Shown here piece after piece: positions 20,395 through 21,755 of a DNA stretch of 21,755 nucleotides. The position numbers and the translations under genes were made by a program. Source of the DNA: UCB2 sp964475735. GTDB taxonomy: Bacteria; Chloroflexota; Dehalococcoidia; Tepidiformales; Tepidiformaceae. The stretch's first letter is position 1, and every line of letters begins with the position of its first letter. The notes beneath the pieces were generated by a model, which made no database searches, was not told the DNA's origin, and worked only from the letters and a program-made list of their open reading frames with translations. The stretch lies in assembly GCA_964475735.1 (NCBI GenBank), contig CAYYYI010000033.1, positions 1 through 21,755 of the forward strand, written 5' to 3'.

Positions 20395-21423
20395 ATGCCG
20401 TTGTCAGAGCGCAGGTCGCGCATCCTCGCCTTCATCGTCGATGACTACGTCGACAGCGCCGCCCCTGTGGGGTCGCAGTCGCTGGTGGAGCGGCACGCCC
20501 TGGGCCTTTCGAGCGCGACGGTGCGGAACGAAATGGCGGCGCTCGAAACCGAAGGCATGATCACGCATCCACACACGTCCGCGGGGCGCATTCCCAGCAA
20601 CCGCGGTTACCGCTACTACGTCTCTTCGCTTATGCAAGAACGCAACCTCTCCACGCAGGAGCGGCTCACGATTCTGCACCAGTTCCACCAGAGCGCGCGC
20701 GAGCTCGAGCGGTGGGTCGGGCTCGCCGCGAGCGTGCTGGCCAATTCGATGCAGACCCTCGCGCTCGCAACGCAGCCGCGCGTCCACGAAGTGCGGCTCA
20801 AGCAGCTGCAACTGGTGGAGCTTGCCGAGCACCGGGCCCTGCTGGTGGTGGTCACCAACGACGCGGCCGTGCGCCAGCACACGCTCGAACTGCCGCTGCC
20901 GGCCGACCAGGAGTCGCTTTCGCGGCTGGCGCTGCGCCTGAACGCCGAACTTGGCGGCCTCACCGCGGCCGAGTTCGCCGCCCGCGCCGATGCCGAGCCC
21001 CTGGCCGGGATCGAAGCGGTCGTCGTCGCCGCCGTCGCCGAGACGCTTCTCCACGAACAGGACGCCATGGCCGAAACCCCGGTGGTCGAAGGCATTCGCG
21101 ACCTGCTCCGCAAGCCGGAGTTCGACGAAAGCGACCGCATGCTCGACACGCTCGAAGCGGTCGATGAGCGGCATCTGCAGCACGCCATCCCGCTGAGCGC
21201 GCTCGAACAGGGGCAGGTGGCCATCGTCATTGGCGACGAAAACCGCGAGGGCCCCTACCAGGACATGAGCTTCGTGCTCGCGCGCTACGGCCCCACTGGC
21301 GGCGCGGGCGGCATCGTGGGGGTGCTTGGCCCCACGCGCATGGCCTACGGCGACGCGGTTTCGCACGTGCGCTACGTCAGCGAACTGCTGACCGGGCTCA
21401 TGCGCCAGTTCTATGAAGAATAG
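20395..21423 (+). CDS. hrcA: Heat-shock repressor HrcA
   Basis: A 342-aa repressor of class I heat-shock genes that binds CIRCE. The N-terminal winged-helix part is clear: RRSRILAFIVDDYVDSAAPVGSQSL, then LSSATVRNEMAALETEGMITHPHTSAGRIPSNRGYRYYV. The central and C-terminal GAF-like dimerisation part ends with VGVLGPTRMAYGDAVSHVRYVSELL, the standard HrcA ending. I prefer the ATG at 20395, 6 nt after a GGGG stretch; an in-frame TTG at 20389 adds two residues. It is followed by grpE, the usual hrcA-grpE-dnaK-dnaJ order. Confidence 0.97.
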   Translation: MPLSERRSRILAFIVDDYVDSAAPVGSQSLVERHALGLSSATVRNEMAALETEGMITHPHTSAGRIPSNRGYRYYVSSLMQERNLSTQERLTILHQFHQSARELERWVGLAASVLANSMQTLALATQPRVHEVRLKQLQLVELAEHRALLVVVTNDAAVRQHTLELPLPADQESLSRLALRLNAELGGLTAAEFAARADAEPLAGIEAVVVAAVAETLLHEQDAMAETPVVEGIRDLLRKPEFDESDRMLDTLEAVDERHLQHAIPLSALEQGQVAIVIGDENREGPYQDMSFVLARYGPTGGAGGIVGVLGPTRMAYGDAVSHVRYVSELLTGLMRQFYEE

Positions 21424-21471
21424 GCCGTCCCGCCCCGGGCGAACGGCTCCGGCCAGGTGACAGGAGGACAG

Positions 21472-21755
21472 ATGACGGGCAACGAAGACGAGCGCATTGT
21501 CGATAGGCGCGCCGCCTCGCGCATGAACGAAGACGACGAGGCCGGGGCGGAAGCGCCCGCCTCGCCGGAGGAGCAGCTTGCCGCCGAACGCGAAAAGGCG
21601 GAGAGCTACTACCGGAACTGGCAGCGCAGCGCGGCCGACTTCGCCAACTACAAGAAGCGCGTCGAACAGGAACGCGGCGAAAGCGCCCGCCTTGTGAGCG
21701 CGGCGCTGGTGATCAACCTGCTCCCGGTCTATGACGACCTGGAGCGGGCGGTCGC
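21472..21755 (+). CDS. grpE: Nucleotide exchange factor GrpE (N-terminal part, cut by window end)
   Basis: The first 94 codons of GrpE, the DnaK nucleotide exchange factor. After an acidic, poorly conserved start comes the long dimerisation helix with ESYYRNWQRSAADFANYKKR, then LLPVYDDLERAV, the family signature. An AGGAGG ribosome site (21462-21467) lies 4 nt before the ATG. It is 48 nt downstream of hrcA and certainly in the same transcript. The gene continues beyond the window. Confidence 0.95.
   Translation, partial: MTGNEDERIVDRRAASRMNEDDEAGAEAPASPEEQLAAEREKAESYYRNWQRSAADFANYKKRVEQERGESARLVSAALVINLLPVYDDLERAV

Noticed and set aside
21424..21471. Second CIRCE or separate promoter before grpE
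   Set aside because: No inverted repeat or -10/-35 pair; grpE is most simply in the hrcA transcript.

Overview
The window is strongly GC-rich bacterial chromosome with tightly packed genes. Many start codons overlap the previous stop codon (ATGA, GTGA or TAATG junctions). Several features together suggest a member of the Chloroflexota, perhaps the Dehalococcoidia/Tepidiforma side: a classical menaquinone cluster, a membrane LysM protein with a CPYLG-type Cys/His-rich N-terminal domain, a perfect CIRCE element before hrcA, and degenerate GGTAGACG-type intergenic repeats. This is inference from gene content only; no rRNA or other marker gene is present.

Layout. 24-1922 encodes an S9-family (prolyl-oligopeptidase type) peptidase. 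2086-9546 is a nearly complete o-succinylbenzoate-route menaquinone cluster in the order menF-menD-menH-menB-menC-menE. It turns chorismate into dihydroxynaphthoyl-CoA; menA and menG/ubiE are not in the window. 9568-10553 is a translationally coupled pair: a HIT protein and a YqeK-like HD hydrolase, both from families that act on (di)nucleotides. On the minus strand, 12941 down to 10567 is a trehalose-6-phosphate synthase operon. Its leader strongly resembles a ydaO-type cyclic-di-AMP riboswitch and is followed by a small ORF, a 171-aa helical protein and otsA. A degraded transposase C-terminus lies at 13115-13264.

13320-15214 (minus) holds the LysM membrane protein and an EamA/DMT transporter. 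15543-16985 is an amidase-signature hydrolase. 16998-17363 (minus) is an uncharacterised helical protein. 17493-19305 is an ECF sigma factor overlapping a FecR-like membrane protein that ends in nine Pro/Gly/Asn-rich repeats. A 100-N scaffold gap follows at 19312-19411. It is flanked by an exact 55-bp duplication, so it is probably an assembly artefact. 19511-19887 carries two overlapping HicB-like genes with no HicA toxin. After a 0.5-kb low-complexity spacer come a sigma-A promoter, a perfect CIRCE operator, hrcA, and the start of grpE, which runs off the window end.

The most interesting element is the putative c-di-AMP riboswitch over otsA. It would link the second messenger that controls turgor and potassium directly to compatible-solute synthesis. 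A second theme is that several genes have a -10-like hexamer only 6-9 nt before the start codon, which suggests frequent leaderless transcription.
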